Positions 34,601 to 45,420 of a stretch of DNA of 64,000 bases are shown here, in pieces (position 1 is the stretch's first letter; the number at the start of each line of letters is the position of its first letter). The stretch comes from Bipolaris cookei (Eukaryota; Ascomycota; Dothideomycetes; Pleosporales; Pleosporaceae): assembly GCA_002286855.1 (NCBI GenBank), contig NRSV01000031.1, forward strand, positions 124,001-188,000, written 5' to 3'. Under the pieces are notes generated by a model. The model did not search any database, was not told where the DNA came from, and saw only the letters and a program-made list of their open reading frames with translations. The translations under genes were made by a program, and so were the position numbers.

Positions 34601-36780
34601 GCCTTGACCTTGCCGAGAACATTTCCATCCTTGTCGACAACCTCGCCCTTGGCGTTGATCTTCTTACCAGCGCACTTGGCAGCATCACCTTCAACAAGCT
34701 CACCAATCTCCTCGCCTTCCTCATCGAGAACCTTGCCCTTCTTGTTGACCTTGAAGCCCTCAAGTTCATCGATTTCAGGGGTGATCTCCTTCATCTGGGG
34801 CTCGCCCTCCTCTTCCTCTTCCTCTTCGCCTTCTAATGGCTCGCCTTGCTCCTCTTTGAGTGCTTTGATAGCGCTGAAAGCAGCCTCGCCAGGAACAACA
34901 TCGACCTTGCCGATGACCTTGCCATCCTTGTCGAGAACTTCGCCCTTCTCGTTGACCTTCTTGCCAGCGCATTTCTCAATGTCACCGTCAGTGAGCTCAC
35001 CAATCTCTTCGCCGTCAGAATCGAGGATCTTGCCCTTCTTGTTGACCTTGAGGCCATCCAAGATTCTGGTGTCTAGAGCACCGGCTGCAGACTCCCTGAG
35101 CTTATCAGCGGCGCCCTCGGCGAGCTCAACCGTGCCGAGAACATTGCCGTCCTGGTCGACGACCTCACCCCTGTCGTTGACGGTGAGGCCCTTGACGTTC
35201 TCAATATTCTCTAGGTCGCCCTCGGCAACATTGCCAACGACATCGCCATCGTCGTTGAGGATCTCGCCACTGCTGTTGATTTCCATGCCCTCAAGGGCCT
35301 CGACGCCAGGAAGTTCATCTTCAATGTCAGCAGCCTTCTCCTCAACGCCTCCCTTGGCGCTTTCAGCAGCGTTGGTAGCAGTGCCTTTGGCTTGCTCGGC
35401 AGTATTGGTAACGCCGTCCAAGGCACCGCCTTCCTCCTCCTCATCGTCCTCCTCCTGCTGGTACGCAGGGAGGTCGGCGGCTTCGGGAGAGAGTTCAGCT
35501 CTGGCAATGACATTGCCGTTATCGTCAAGAATCTCGCCGTTCTCGTTGAACTCACGGCCCTGAATATCGGCTGGGTCGCCCTCAACGAGATGGCCAACGA
35601 AGTCACCGTCCTCGTTGAGGATCTGACCAGATCGGTCGGCAGTGAGACCCTTGAGAATACTAATATCGGGCATCTTGCCGCTGACATCTCCGATCTGCTG
35701 GTCCGCCATCTCAGGAGTGAGCTCGCAGCGACCAACGAGATCACCATCGTCGTCGAGGATTTCTCCGTTGTCGCCAATGGGGTAGCCAGCGAGATCCTCG
35801 GCATCACCTTCAACTAGGCGGCCAATGATCTTGCCGTCTTGGTTCTTGATCAGACCCTCCTCGTCAACCTCGAGGCCCTTGAGGAGGCTCAGATCGGGAG
35901 TGGCATCTTCAACGGCATCTTGAGCCTTGTCCTGGGCAGTGTTCTTGGCCGACTTGGTGGTATCTTCGGCGGTATTCTGAACTTCCTGTGTAGTTTCCTG
36001 AGCACCGTCTTGAACATCATCAGCGGCATCCTGTGCTGCGCCCTTGGGGTCCTGCTTGGCCTTGCCCGCAAGGTTGGAGGCTCGGCCAGCGAGACCACGA
36101 GCACCGCTCAATGCGCCTTCTCCAGCCTGCTTTCCGGTATCAGCGGCTTTGCTGGCAGTGTCGGTCGCATCGTCTTCGGTGTTGTCGGCAGTGTCTTCGG
36201 CATCGTCTCCTGCCTTTTGTGTAGCGTCGTCTTCGTCGCCATATTCTTCATCGTCGTCGTCAATTGGCTTGGGCTCGGCCTGCTCGAGCTCGTCGCCGGC
36301 CTGTGAGACCTTGCCAGTGGTGTCTTCTGCCTTGCCCTTGACGTCCTGGGCAGTCTCCTCACCCTTTTGGGTAGCGTCTTCAAAGGTGTTCTCTGTCTCG
36401 CCCTGTCCTTGCTGCATCAGGCCCTCTGCCTGCTCGGGCACGTCGGAGGTGGGGGCGTCCTCCGACTTGCCTACCTGAGGCTTGTTGAGCTTGGGTGCAG
36501 ATGTTTGTGGTTTCCTGCCGAGCTTGGTGGGGGTGCGGGGGGTGTCACCCTTTCCTGCTGCTGGGGAAGGCATGTTGTTGAATAGAACGCTCGAGACGTT
36601 GTATGAGTTGTCGTGACCGTGGTGAGCCGTGGTGGATGTGAAGGTGTAGGAAGAAGCTCGGTGGCTTGTTCCTGATACGTTACTTGATATGGATTGAGAG
36701 CGTGCGGAACGGGGGGAATTCCTATTAGGGGTTGGGGGAAACGAGTAGTAAGAGTAGTTGTGTGAATAATTATCGGTCAT
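31627..36780 (-). CDS. Giant LEA-like protein with fifteen DUF3659-type repeats and a DUF6987-like C-terminus
   Basis: Two exons, 36780-32266 and 32208-31627, give 1,698 residues. Residues 1-110 are Ser/Thr/Pro-rich. About 110-290 is LEA-like, built of short Ala/Asp/Lys/Glu amphipathic repeats such as AQDAADDVQDGAQETTQEV. Fifteen repeats of about 60-75 residues follow, each of the form LxGLxVNKxGxxxDxDGxxIGxLVEGD...GKxVxxxGExxDKDGNVIGK, separated by acidic linkers. After the intron (QITE|YIEQADRTPRDEL) comes a helical domain of the type found at the end of such fungal proteins (NNVKPLIEEGSRILNDCNGSLRGLDPDGR). A hydrophobic Gly/Leu segment (LFQIIAAVGLLLTGVLNLVG) and a Gly-rich KKKKK tail close it. 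LEA proteins protect cells against drying; in fungi such proteins have been linked to septal pores and Woronin bodies, but function here is inference. Confidence 0.85.
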
Positions 36781-38834
36781 ATATCAATTGACGAATGGGT
36801 CGTCTTTGTAGTAATGAAAAGTAGTGAAAGCAAGGCCGAGCAGCAGGCCTTTATGAGGCGCATGTCTGCATGCTGGACCATCTGGGACAGATGACGTCGA
36901 AAGGTCCTATGCTGGAGACAGGATCTGGGCTCTGTTTGGTGCGGGAAGGCATGGCAAACCTGATTTGGCGGCGCACTGTGTGCAACGAAGGAGAGGAGGA
37001 TTGCGTCACAGTGGTGACTAGATTTGGCTTGGGGCGGGGCGTCAGCCCGTGGTGGTGGTTTGGTGCCCACTCAGCGGGTTGAGACAAGGCAGGCGGGCAG
37101 CTGCAGCAAGGGGGGGGGGTTACGGGCTGTGGCTGAAATTGGGGTGGCATGGCAAGGAAATCGTCGATGGAGCCGCGGAGGGGCGGACTGGTACCGGGAT
37201 TAGAGTTGAAGGGCTGCATGAAGACGAGCTGAAACGCCTAGCCACAAGACGCTGTGTACATACATAGTTACCTTTGGTGGTGGCTGCTTGGCAACCTGTT
37301 CCAAGTATGTAGAGCAGAGCTTAACGTCAGTGTCGCTGTCTACTGTCTGTTCGAGCACCTTAGTACACGGCTGGTTATCTGTATTGAGAAGCTCGCAAGC
37401 AGAGCCACTGCATGGCATGGCAGAAGAAACGAAGGTCAAGCAAAATCAGATACACGGAGTCAAGGCTCCGATCGACGACACTGTGGCTGGTGGTGTTGAG
37501 GATCGCAGACAAGTATCGAGTGGCATCCCGGACAGCGACGATGGATCCCCCCTATCACAGCCGGGCAATGTGCATACAGCATACAGAGAGAGCAAGCGGT
37601 GCCGTGTGGCAAGCAAGCAAGCAAGCAAGCAGGTTGGGAGCAGCGGGCGGACGCGTGTGAAGTTGGAGCTGTTGACATCATACCGCTGGGAGCTCCCCTG
37701 TCGAATCCTCGCTTAGCTTAGCCATAGCTCCAACATGAACGCCACGAGCCCCGTCCATGGCAAAACAAAAAACTGGACTCCAAAAGGGCTGGACAGGACC
37801 CTGCGTCACAAGCTGGTGAGAGTAGAATGAGTAGACGCCAAGGGGTTGGCTAGCCATGGGAAACCAGGCACCCGCACGGCCTCAAGTCAGTCATTGCGTG
37901 AACGTGAGCTCATACCGGTGTTGTACACCTGTAAGTTAATTACTCATGGGCATGGGCGTGGACATGAACGGCGGGGCGGAGGGGCAGCACGAGCTCCCTC
38001 CCATGCCAACGGCCAACGGCGCGACGTTGGCCCTTCGTCTCCCACCCACAGGTGTCGGTCGTGACAGGCTGTAGCAAAACTTTATCGTCCCATGGCTATG
38101 CGACCCTCTAGGCGCGCCCAGTATCCCGCCCCGAGCCCTTGCGTGTGTGTACAAAAGGGTCCTGTCTTGTCTGTCCGTCATACCACGATTCCCTTTTCCG
38201 GCTACACCCCGCTGCCGACACGGGCACAAGCAACTCCCCATCGGTGCACAGCATTGTCGTTTCAGCCTGCGCTGCCAGTCGAGTCATGCAATTGTGTACT
38301 TACATATGTACATATGGCAGGTTGCATGGCGGAAATGATACTTACGTACGTATTCGGTGCAAGCAAGATCAAACAAAAGAAACAACTCTGGGTCGGTGAC
38401 GAAGTCTGATGTCACCGACTATCCCGCCTTGGCAGTTGGCCCCAACTGTGGCGGCACGGAACGGGGTCCCGCTCGCCTGAGCGCCGCAAATCAAAGCTAA
38501 CGGCTCCCTATGCTCTGGTTCGGGGCCTACGACTCGCGCTTCTTGCTGCTCGATACTCGTGCCCTCATCCTCCGCCTCCACCATCGTACAATCAAATGCG
38601 CCACACAGCCGCAACCCCTTTGCGCCGTCTGTCTAGGTATATGTAGTCACGTTACTTTGTTTTACCAGACAGCCTCACACCAGAATTGACTTCCGACTAG
38701 GACAGTTGTCCGTCCGACTCTTATGGATATCACTAAACTAATTAAACTCACAGCGAAACCCACTATGACGACCCACACGTGACCTGCAGCTTCTCGAGCT
38801 TGCTTTCCACTCGCTCCTTCCATGACGCAGGGAC
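36781..38834. other. Intergenic region, 2.05 kb, including a (GCAA)n microsatellite
   Basis: This lies between the LEA-like gene, whose promoter it should carry, and the 3' end of the IQ gene. A (GCAA)n tract spans about 37609-37630. The long GC-rich ORFs over it, such as 37288-37716 plus strand, read as low-complexity shadow frames without domains. No gene is supported. Confidence 0.5.
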
Positions 38835-40672
38835 TCATCTCGATCCCGTAGGCGCAATCCCGTCCTCGATATCTTCCCCTGGTTTGCTCAACCACTTCTT
38901 CCTCTTCTGCTTAGCGCCCGCACTCTCCCTCGCCGTCACTCTCACCTCGTCCTTCTCAGACCCGCCTCTGCTGAGCCGCTTCCAGATCCGTCGGCTCAGG
39001 CTCGCCTGCTTCTTTTCCGCCTCCTTCTTCTCCGCCTCTTGCGCCAACAGTTGCCGTTCTCGTTGCGCGCTCTGACTCTTGTCCATTTGCTCTTCCGCTT
39101 TGCGTGCATGCTCTTCGGGGTGCACCACCTTCTCCTCCGCCTCTTTGAGATGCGCAACCCCATGTTTGACCTTTCTTCGTGTCTTGACATATGCTTCAAG
39201 ACCCACCAGCACAGCATAGGACCGTGAAATGGACACATGTGACATGTCTACCCCATTCTCTTTCAACGAGTGAACAAACACACGAAAGTTCTCGGTAGGA
39301 GGTCGATAGTGGCCAGACAGAGGTGAGAGGCGCCGTAGCTGACCATCCTTGACTTTGATTAGTCCAGCAGCAGAGATTCGAGCACCATGGAGGAACGAGC
39401 TGTGCTGGAAGGCGCCCGACTGCTTGATTCCAATATAGAGGCGGAATGACGTATCCGCAACCTAACACCATGTTAGCACAACAGACGGGATGGCTACCAC
39501 AGCGTCAGAGCATACAAATATCCAGGTATTGGGCTTCACCGAGCTACGCAGCAGATGGTTCAGAATCGTAGCTGCCGAGACATATTTGATCTTGGATATG
39601 CCCTTTGCTTTGTCGAGATCCTCGTTCACATAATGCTCGGCCTCTGCATCGCTCTCTGACGCCGAAGAGCTCGAGCTCAGCGATATCAGCGAGCTCCGCC
39701 GTATCGTCTGGCTCTGTCCGGAATGTAGCTTAGCCTTTGGACCATACGCTGGCGTGTCGTCGTCCACAGGTACCACACCATTAACGCTATCTTTATACTC
39801 GGGCGTAGTGTTGATGCGCTCTCCATTCTTTGCCCAGCACAACCGTCCTTCCTTGTCAATAGTGACCAAGTAGTTTAACCGCTCCTCACGCGACAAATAG
39901 CGCACTCGCTCTGAGTCCATTCTCTGTCTCGACACGGTAGGATGCTCGTAATTCTTACCTTCCCCGTAATCCAGCCAGTAAAAGAAATTCTCGTGCGTAT
40001 CCTCCTTCTTCCATTGCTCATGGTATGCGCGCAGATTACTCCCGTACCGGTGCTTATGGTCCACCATTTCAAGAAAGTACTGTAGATCCATCATCTTGGC
40101 CGTCTTCTCACGCTCTGCCCTCGAATTGCTGCGCTTGCGCCGCTGCTCCGTCTGCTCCTCTGACGCCTCTTCGTCGTCCGTCTCTTCTGCGCTGTCATGC
40201 GGGTCGTCTGCGCCCGCTCGTCGCGCAATCTCACCTACTTTTTTCCATTTCTCGCGCGCAGCCGTCGAACTCGCGCGCGCCCGCTGCTCAGGCGTAGTCA
40301 GCTTCTCGCGCAGCGCTGCTTCCTCCGCGGCGCGCGCCTTGGGATGGGTAGTATGTCGCCATTTGGCTATTTTTCACAGAAAATATCTTAGCTTTTTGAC
40401 CTGAAAAAATCGTGGATAGGGATTGGGAAAATTGCTAACCGTCGCGTATCACCTGGGTACATCATTAGCCACATAACTGCTCATTAACCGTACATATTCT
40501 GTACGGCTTTTTGTTTTGTTTTCTCAAACGGGTTTTTGCGGACCTCTGCCCAGCGTGCGCTAGCGTCCAGCCCCAGGCCCTGAAGCTGCCTTCGCTCCCT
40601 GTACCCACGGTAGTTGCGCTGGATAACTTGTGCCGCGTGATTCTGCTCGTCCGTCGTCGCCATGCTTGCCAT
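38835..40672 (-). CDS. IQ calmodulin-binding motif protein
   Basis: The protein probably binds calmodulin; its further role is unknown. Three exons are visible: 40672 to about 40487, about 40370 to 39524, and 39462-38835, about 550 residues. Exon 1 starts MASMATTDEQ and carries an IQ motif, IQRNYRGYRERR, at about residues 18-29. The middle has RRKRSNSRAEREKTAKMMDL followed by YFLEMVDHKHRYGSNLRAYH and NFFYWLDYGEGKNYEHPT, which recur in fungal homologues, and TIRRSSLISLSSSSSASESD, Ser-rich. The last exon holds ADTSFRLYIGIKQSGAFQHSSF and a highly charged helical tail (about 90 residues, coiled-coil-like). The second intron (WIF|VADTSF) has a clear GTATGC donor. The first intron border is uncertain: the frame needs Y|AKWRHTTHPKAR, with a GTTAAT donor about 115 bp upstream of the acceptor; a two-intron model is possible. 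Confidence 0.82.
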
Positions 40673-41545
40673 GCTTTTTTTTTGCCAATGTCGCAGCTTT
40701 CAAACTTGGCAGCGGCTGGCCTACCACTCTAACGTATATATGTGTGGCGCAGGGAAAACATGGAGAAAGGTCTGGGTGTGTCCGTGTCCATGTGAGGCTT
40801 GACAGCTGGGCACAGACCTGTGGAGCTAGCGCAAGCGCCGCCAACAAATGTAATCCGGTACGCCGGCATCTTTTTCTGTCGTCAGGTGCGAGAGCCGCGT
40901 CATCAGCGTTATACTATACCTGGGGGGTTTTTTTGTGATTATATTATATGCCTCAATCTCACGAGGTGTTGTAGTTAAACGCTGTAAGCGAGAATATGCG
41001 GGCTATCTTAAGGAATGAGTGTGATTATCTTCTTTTCTTTTTCCCCCTACGAACGAGTCGAGGATTGAGAAATTACCCTGTTCAGTGTATCAGGTTATCG
41101 AACTTGAGCGGCTAGCCACGTGATTGGGTCTATATTCTTACTACGACGGACTACTCTGACTAATGTCGAACTGGGCACCGCCTAGGTAGCCAGAGATGAT
41201 GTTGGAAATGATTATATTTCATGACTTGTGCCTGAAATCTCAAGGAAGAAAAATTCCTGATACCAATTATTCTATCTTGGAGGCTGGAATTCTGGATACA
41301 CAGTTATATGGGACTTGGGGATGAACAATATGGAAGAAGAGTTTATTTATGTTTTCTCTTCTTTCGAAATTGTGGGTTCGTCCACTTCTCAACGGATAAC
41401 ATCATTGGCCATCTTTCTATTTTCGATAGTACTAATATTCTTACCACCTTTGCGATACTACTCATCTTCAAAAAACCTCATCTTTTTCTGCCGCATACTT
41501 CAACTCCTCATTGCGAGCTATAAAAGTAGCATATTGCAATTCAAC
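40673..41545. other. Divergent intergenic region
   Basis: 873 bp separate the IQ gene from the next weak gene on the opposite strand. A TATA-like tataaaag at about 41519 lies 25 bp before the ATG at 41546. Otherwise nothing was recognised. Confidence 0.4.
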
Positions 41546-42291
41546 ATGGTGGATAGAGGCCCACTAATCTCCGTCCAACAATCGGTCTGGTATCGAAACC
41601 ATGGGACACCAGATCTGTCACGCATCTCCTCCAACACATCCGCACAAAAGTTCACCACCTCCACAAACTCCCCTTCCTCTTCCTTCATACCACAAACCTA
41701 CCACATAGTGGCCTCACACCCCTCTCCGCCCTCCAGCCAAACAACATGCATACCACCCCAGCGCTTCCTAATCCACCACCACCACCTCTTCCTCTCCACC
41801 CTCACAACCAGCATCCCTCACCTCCTCCACCTCATCTTACGCGTCCCCCCTTAACCCACCTCTTCATCATCCCCCTAGCCTGGAACCTCGCAAACATCCT
41901 CGGTCTCGCATTCTGTCTCTTCTTCCTCGGACTACACACTCGCAACCCCTTACACAGCGAATCCTGCGACCTCACCGTCTTTTCTATCGCTGACACGCTA
42001 CACGGCGTCATCGTCTTACTCAGGCACTACGCCACGAGCGGTTTTGCGGTGCGACAGCATTCTGCGGTGCATTTTTGCCTCGTGTTTTGGGTGATTGGGA
42101 AGTGCGAGGTTTATTGGGCGTATGGGCGGTGGGGAGAGGTGAGGACAGGTGGGAGAGGATTGATGCGTGCGAACTGGGATTTACGGTTTGAGTATTTGGG
42201 GTTGTTGAGGTGCGAAGGGAATAATGTTGAGAGTAAGAGCGAGTCTGGGAGTGGCTATGGAATGGATGTAAATTGTAGTTGTGGTGGGTAG
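41546..42291 (+). CDS. Possible membrane protein, split by an apparent frameshift
   Basis: Low-confidence gene of unknown family. The ATG at 41546 follows a TATA-like site and opens a 102-codon frame starting MVDRGPLISVQQSVW that ends at a TAA right after a run of six C (41845-41850). The +1 frame is open across the same point and runs on to 42291, with two hydrophobic stretches (LFIIPLAWNLANILGLAFCL and VHFCLVFWVIGKCEVYW) and a polar Ser/Gly tail. A seventh C would join the frames into one protein of about 249 residues. Alternatives are a real loss-of-function deletion, a homopolymer sequencing error, or chance overlap of unrelated frames. No homologue is known to me. Confidence 0.35.
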
Positions 42292-42400
42292 TAACAAAGG
42301 TATATCTCTCCGCAACTGCATAATTGTTGGTTGGATTTCCCACCGCTGAACATCCACTACGACAGGCGATTCCATAGGCAGTTTTTCACCTTGAGAGTTT

Positions 42401-44304
42401 TTATGCGCCAAAGAACGCTTGCAATCTGCTCTTCATGTCCTGCAATGCACACACAACCTCGGTATAGACTGCACTCTGCAGTGCATCACCATGAAGATCG
42501 TCGTCACAAGAAAAGTCGCAGTGAATGCATTTGTGCACAACTTCCAGATATTTGTGACCCAGATTCTGGATAGAGGGATGTTCTTCGTCAAGCAGTTTTC
42601 TCACTGCGATAATGTCGCCGGGTGTGCCGTTTAGTTGGGGTCCTGTAATGTCTCCTTGGGCACAGATTTCCAGCAGGGCAACGCCGAGTTTAGCTAGAGT
42701 GAGGTTGCGAATTCCAAACGTGTGCTTCAGATCAAGCGCGTCGTGATTTGGCTCGGTGGTGAGAGAGGAGTCGTCTGGAAAGCGGTTGCTCAGGTGCAAG
42801 CTATCGAGTGCGTCGGAAATGTCGTTAACATCTGCTTAAGATGGATCTGTGAAATACGCAACGTCTTGAAGAGTCCACACTTGTGGCAGCCAGGAGGTTG
42901 AATGGTACTGTAGAACAGCTTTGGCTAACTTGTGTGTAAGTGTAAGCTGTTGTAGCATACGAAAGCGCTGGACGAGGCTCTTGGTGGGCATAGCCCCTTT
43001 TCGCCTAGCGAAAGATGATACGTCGTTGGTGGCGAGTTTGCTTGCATCGTAGAACATGAATCGCATTACTGGCCGACTTTTTGCGGCTCCAAGAAATCCC
43101 ACGCAGCCATCTTGATATGCTGATGCAAACGAGCGCACTCTTGTTACGTGGCAGCAAACGCTTTCTGTTGTCTTCAAGTCTAGCATGACAAAAGACTGGG
43201 CTCGTGTCGTTTGTATGTTGCTTGTTATAGTCTTTCGAACACATCTGACGTCGTCTTTAGGATCGTTGATTCGGACTCTCTTCTTTGATTTGGCCTTTTC
43301 TGACTTTGTCGTGGTTGTAACTGGCACTGTTTCTCCTATACCAAGACACAATGCACTCGCCAGTGCTTGCTGAGGCGATTTCGGCATTTTGTATGGTGTA
43401 AGTGATGTAATGGACCGAATTTGTAGCCATATTGGCATGTCGGCGGATGGCCTATACATTGTTAGCAGGATGGTTCTGTATAACGTCTTAGCCCGCGAAA
43501 CATGTCAGTCTTAACATACTTTTGGACTGCGAGATCTAGTTTTGGTTGGCATGCGACGACAACATCAAGCTGCACATTGTCGTGCCCGCTCTTAGCATCA
43601 AGCGATAGCTTGGCCTGGTGTCCACTATGAGAAGTGTTCGTGCAAGACCATGACTCGTGGATCGACTCTCCTAGTTGTTGCGAGGCGATGCGGATCTGCT
43701 GATAGCTCCTTAGCACGGCTTTGCGAATGATGCAAGCCGATGGGACATTGCGACGCTTCTGCATCTTGCACCTCTGTTTGCGCAACTTGCTCGGTGATTT
43801 GTTCCATTTTTCCAAGGAATCCAGCTGTCGGATATATTCATTCTCTTTGCGAGTTGTGGTGAAAGCATGCCAGATCTTCCTTCTGAACTCGTGTTGTGGT
43901 TGTTTTGTGTTACCCAGACCGCCCTCGAGCTTGCTTAGGCTGTCTCGCGTTTCGCGGAGGATATCGCGGAGTCGCGTCACAATGTCCTGGCATAGCTCGT
44001 AATCCTGTTGCATCAGGCTCCGTAGTCGCTACTCAATATCCTTTCCTTGCTCTTGCCAGTTCTTGTGCGTCGGATCCTCCATCATCTCAGATATCTCGCT
44101 GGGGTCGGCCATGGTCGCCTGCAGTAGTATGCGGCAATCATTGTTGAAATTCGCTGCTGCTACTCGGAACTTCAGCTGGATGTCGGATGCAACTTCTACG
44201 TGTCGTGAGAAAGTCGTCAGTTTGCGCCTGGCGGTGCTGTAGGACTTGAGAATCTCAACAACAACAACCGGTACTACACCAAAGACCAGGCCTGTGGCTT
44301 CCAT
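42401..44304 (-). pseudogene. DUF7580-like protein gene with two in-frame stops
   Basis: The frame starts MEATGLVFGVVPVVVVEILK at 44304, typical of a large fungal family (DUF7580 type) of unknown function. It reads without frame change through an in-frame TAG at 44029-44031 (GKDIE*RLRSLMQQDYEL) and on to about 43516. A good intron follows (CAAAA|GTATGT...CTAACAATGTATAG|GCC) that restores QKPSADMPIWLQIR. The frame then runs to a second in-frame stop, TAA at 42836-42838 (FTDPS*ADVNDISDAL), and on to the natural end at 42401 (AFFGA). Removing the two stops would leave one continuous family-length product of about 610 residues. Both stops can arise from Gln codons by C-to-T at CpA, the RIP context. 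Splicing does not explain them: no good donor and acceptor surround either stop. Confidence 0.75.
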
Positions 44305-44802
44305 TGCCGGTATGATGTGAAGAAAGAATCTGAGGAGACATGAGGGCTGGTCACGCTGAGCACAATCGTATTGTTGGCGGAGTGAGGCGCAGTTTGGCCC
44401 CCATTGCGACACTTAGGCGCTCCTCCCCCTCAACGGCGCAGCCTGATCGCAATGGCTTCTCCTCCGCATCAACAGTACAGAAAAGAATCCCTCAACCAAG
44501 ATCTCTTGCTTGACCCATCCCATAACAGCTCTTGAGCATCCAATTATTAGTCCTTCGAGTTTCTCGTCGAACTTGACGCAGCAGGCTCGGCCCATGGAGT
44601 GCAGGTCAGCCAACAAAGATCCTGGATGTGACGATTCATCAGCGCAAAACTGATATTGGAAACAGCGGGCAAATTTTGCGGTAGGGAGCCATCTCATGAC
44701 TGAAACCTCTTCCCGTGACGATTTGTATGTTCTGAATAGTTATTGCCCACGTTTCCAGCAGGGGTCCGCCACGAGGTGACGGCTGCCGAAGGCGACTCGG
44801 TG

Positions 44803-45390
44803 ATGGAGCACTGGCAGACTGGAATGGGACGTTCCCAAGAAACAGCATCGTCGTCCCCGAACAGCCCCACAGCTTTACTTAGAACACGATCACCAGTGAT
44901 CTCTCCTAGAGCCCATGCTTTCTCAACGTCTGGACCACAGAACTACCTACTGATCACCTTCGATCACACAGGTCAGGTGGCTCCTCCAGCGGCGAAAATT
45001 CAACTTACAGCAAGTCTTTGGCAGGACGAAGGTTCCCTTTGTTTCCAAGTTGAGGCTAGAGGAGTTTGCGTGGCTTGCTGTGAAGACAACCACATGATCA
45101 ACGGCACCAAGCTGTTGAGTGCGGCTGGAATAACACGAGGCCGTCGAGACGGCATATTAAAGAGCGAAAAGACCAGACATGTCATCAAGACCGGTCCGAT
45201 GCACCTCAAAGGCATTTGGATCCCATTCGAGCGTGCTCTAGCCTTGGCAAATAAGGAGAAGATCACCGAGTTACTGTATCCTCTGTTCGTGCATGATATT
45301 AAGCAGCTCCTATACCATCCGAAGAATCAGAAGTGCACTTATCTTGCCAATCCCCAACGTAAATCCCAGGAAATAAAAGAACGGGCTTAA
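44803..45390 (+). CDS. Short StuA-like APSES-domain protein (truncated paralogue or relic)
   Basis: StuA-type regulators are DNA-binding proteins that control sporulation and development. The frame from the ATG at 44803 gives 195 residues, against roughly 550-700 for full StuA. The APSES domain spans about residues 65-175: LTASLWQDEGSLCFQVEARG, EDNHMINGTKL, ITRGRRDGILKSEK, IGP-like KTGPMHLKGIWIPFERA, ANKEKITELLYPLFVHDI. The segment VCVACCEDNH has two adjacent Cys (residues 92-93, TGC TGT) where StuA proteins carry a conserved basic pair, each one C-to-T from an Arg codon (CGC, CGT). Sequence after LLYHPKNQ ends within 20 residues. It lies head to head with a DUF7580-like pseudogene and just before a C2H2 pseudogene. 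The short length and altered residues suggest a non-functional duplicate, but the frame itself is open. Confidence 0.68.
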   Translation: MEHWQTGMGRSQETASSSPNSPTALLRTRSPVISPRAHAFSTSGPQNYLLITFDHTGQVAPPAAKIQLTASLWQDEGSLCFQVEARGVCVACCEDNHMINGTKLLSAAGITRGRRDGILKSEKTRHVIKTGPMHLKGIWIPFERALALANKEKITELLYPLFVHDIKQLLYHPKNQKCTYLANPQRKSQEIKERA

Positions 45391-45420
45391 CCTAACGGAA
45401 ATGACGTCTATTAGATCAAC

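Noticed and set aside
34145..35563. A 472-codon Ser/Pro/Leu-rich frame on the plus strand over the repeat array
   Set aside because: Also an antisense frame of the same repeats, with a periodic Ser/Leu pattern that follows the sense repeat period and no independent features.
36781..38834. Small overlapping GC-rich frames near the (GCAA)n tract
   Set aside because: They overlap one another in several frames on both strands, share no splice pattern and contain microsatellite-derived repeats.
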